Positions 63,647 to 64,000 of a stretch of 64,000 nt of DNA are shown one piece after another. Within the stretch, counting starts at the first letter, position 1. Every line of letters begins with the position of its first letter. Where the stretch lies: contig NZ_OY726395.1 of assembly GCF_963378085.1 (NCBI RefSeq), positions 2,170,001 through 2,234,000 on the forward strand. The letters are read 5' to 3'. The notes below the pieces were generated by a model. It was not told the origin of the DNA and did not search any database. It was given only the letters and a program-made list of their open reading frames with translations. The DNA comes from Mycolicibacterium sp. MU0050. GTDB lineage: Bacteria > Actinomycetota > Actinomycetes > Mycobacteriales > Mycobacteriaceae. A program made the translations under genes and the position numbers.

Positions 63647-64000
63647 ATGTCTGAGCGCGTCATCCTCGCGTATTCCGGCGGTCTGGACACCTCCGTGGCC
63701 ATCAGCTGGATCGGCAAAGAGACCGGCCGCGAGGTGGTGGCGGTCGCCATCGACCTCGGCCAGGGCGGTGAGGACATGGAGGTCGTGCGTCAGCGTGCGC
63801 TGGACTGCGGCGCCGTCGAATCGGTGGTGGTGGATGCGCGCGACGAGTTCGCCGACGAGTACTGCCTGCCGACCATCCAGTCCAACGCGCTCTACATGGA
63901 CCGCTACCCGTTGGTCTCGGCGATCAGCCGGCCGCTGATCGTCAAGCATCTGGTCGAGGCGGCGCGTGAGCACGGCGGCGGCATCGTCGCGCACGGCTGC
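63647..64000 (+). CDS. argG: Argininosuccinate synthase, N-terminal part
   Basis: The first 118 codons before the window edge: [21 protein letters not shown], with the P-loop-like SGGLDTS of the ATP pyrophosphatase family (residues 10-16). It joins citrulline and aspartate. ATG at 63647, with AAGGAGA about 6 bases upstream; the 36-base gap from argR shows no hairpin. Confidence 0.95.
   Translation, partial: MSERVILAYSGGLDTSVAISWIGKETGREVVAVAIDLGQGGEDMEVVRQRALDCGAVESVVVDARDEFADEYCLPTIQSNALYMDRYPLVSAISRPLIVKHLVEAAREHGGGIVAHGC

Overview
The window is a GC-rich, densely packed actinobacterial chromosome segment, almost certainly from the genus Mycobacterium/Mycolicibacterium. The Pup-proteasome genes, a mycofactocin-type short-chain dehydrogenase, the LysX fusion of a lysyltransferase with lysyl-tRNA synthetase, a CoaE-GrpB fusion and a KstR-type operator all point there. 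From memory, the gene order from pdtaR through polA, rpsA, coaE, uvrB, uvrA, lysX, infC-rpmI-rplT, tsnR, pheST to the arg operon follows the Rv1626-Rv1658 segment of M. tuberculosis, with several extra blocks. No prophage, insertion sequence, CRISPR array or PE/PPE gene was seen.

Layout. 1-2.7 kb: dop (5' cut by the window edge), pup, prcB, prcA. 2.7-5.2 kb: an HNH/DUF222 protein, a mycofactocin-type SDR and an unusual tRNA-Leu(CAA). 5.3-13.1 kb: the RNA-binding response regulator pdtaR and a branched-chain amino-acid-type ABC importer (livHMGF) flanked by two different substrate-binding lipoproteins. 13.1-16.6 kb: a DUF167 protein, a thiolase/OB-fold pair behind a KstR operator, and a GT-C glycosyltransferase. 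16.6-23.8 kb: polA, a ThrE-like exporter, a three-gene NTF2/NmrA/TetR cassette flanked by a direct repeat, and a PrsW-type protease. 23.9-30 kb: rpsA, a putative Zur-controlled AztD zinc chaperone, coaE, a cation/Ca2+ exchanger, an exported protein and a DUF402 protein. 30-42.2 kb: uvrB, a lipoprotein hydrolase, tRNA-Cys, a DUF1772 protein, a tctCBA tricarboxylate transporter, a small membrane protein, a universal stress protein, a metallo-hydrolase and uvrA. 42.2-50.8 kb: a small conserved protein, lysX, a DUF1844 protein, infC-rpmI-rplT, tsnR, an acyl-CoA dehydrogenase and a DUF2236 protein. 51-57.8 kb: an acyl-CoA ligase, a GltB-like FMN protein and pheST. 57.9-64 kb: argCJBDFR-argG (argG cut by the window edge).

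How the parts work together. Dop matures Pup, whose tagged substrates go to the PrcAB 20S core. polA, uvrB and uvrA each carry a promoter resembling the RecA-independent DNA-damage (PafBC-type) motif, so three excision-repair genes may be co-induced. infC-rpmI-rplT has a long leader ending in a terminator hairpin, which suggests attenuation. The arg genes overlap by 4 bp at most junctions and sit behind a palindromic ARG-box region, with their repressor argR inside the operon.

The most noteworthy points are: a 3-gene cassette whose flanks duplicate the overlapping 3' ends of the neighbouring genes; a solitary AztD-like zinc metallochaperone behind a Zur-like palindrome; repeated damage-type promoters, two of them giving apparently leaderless mRNAs; a LivH permease with a fused exported beta-sandwich domain; and a tRNA-Leu(CAA) of class I size.
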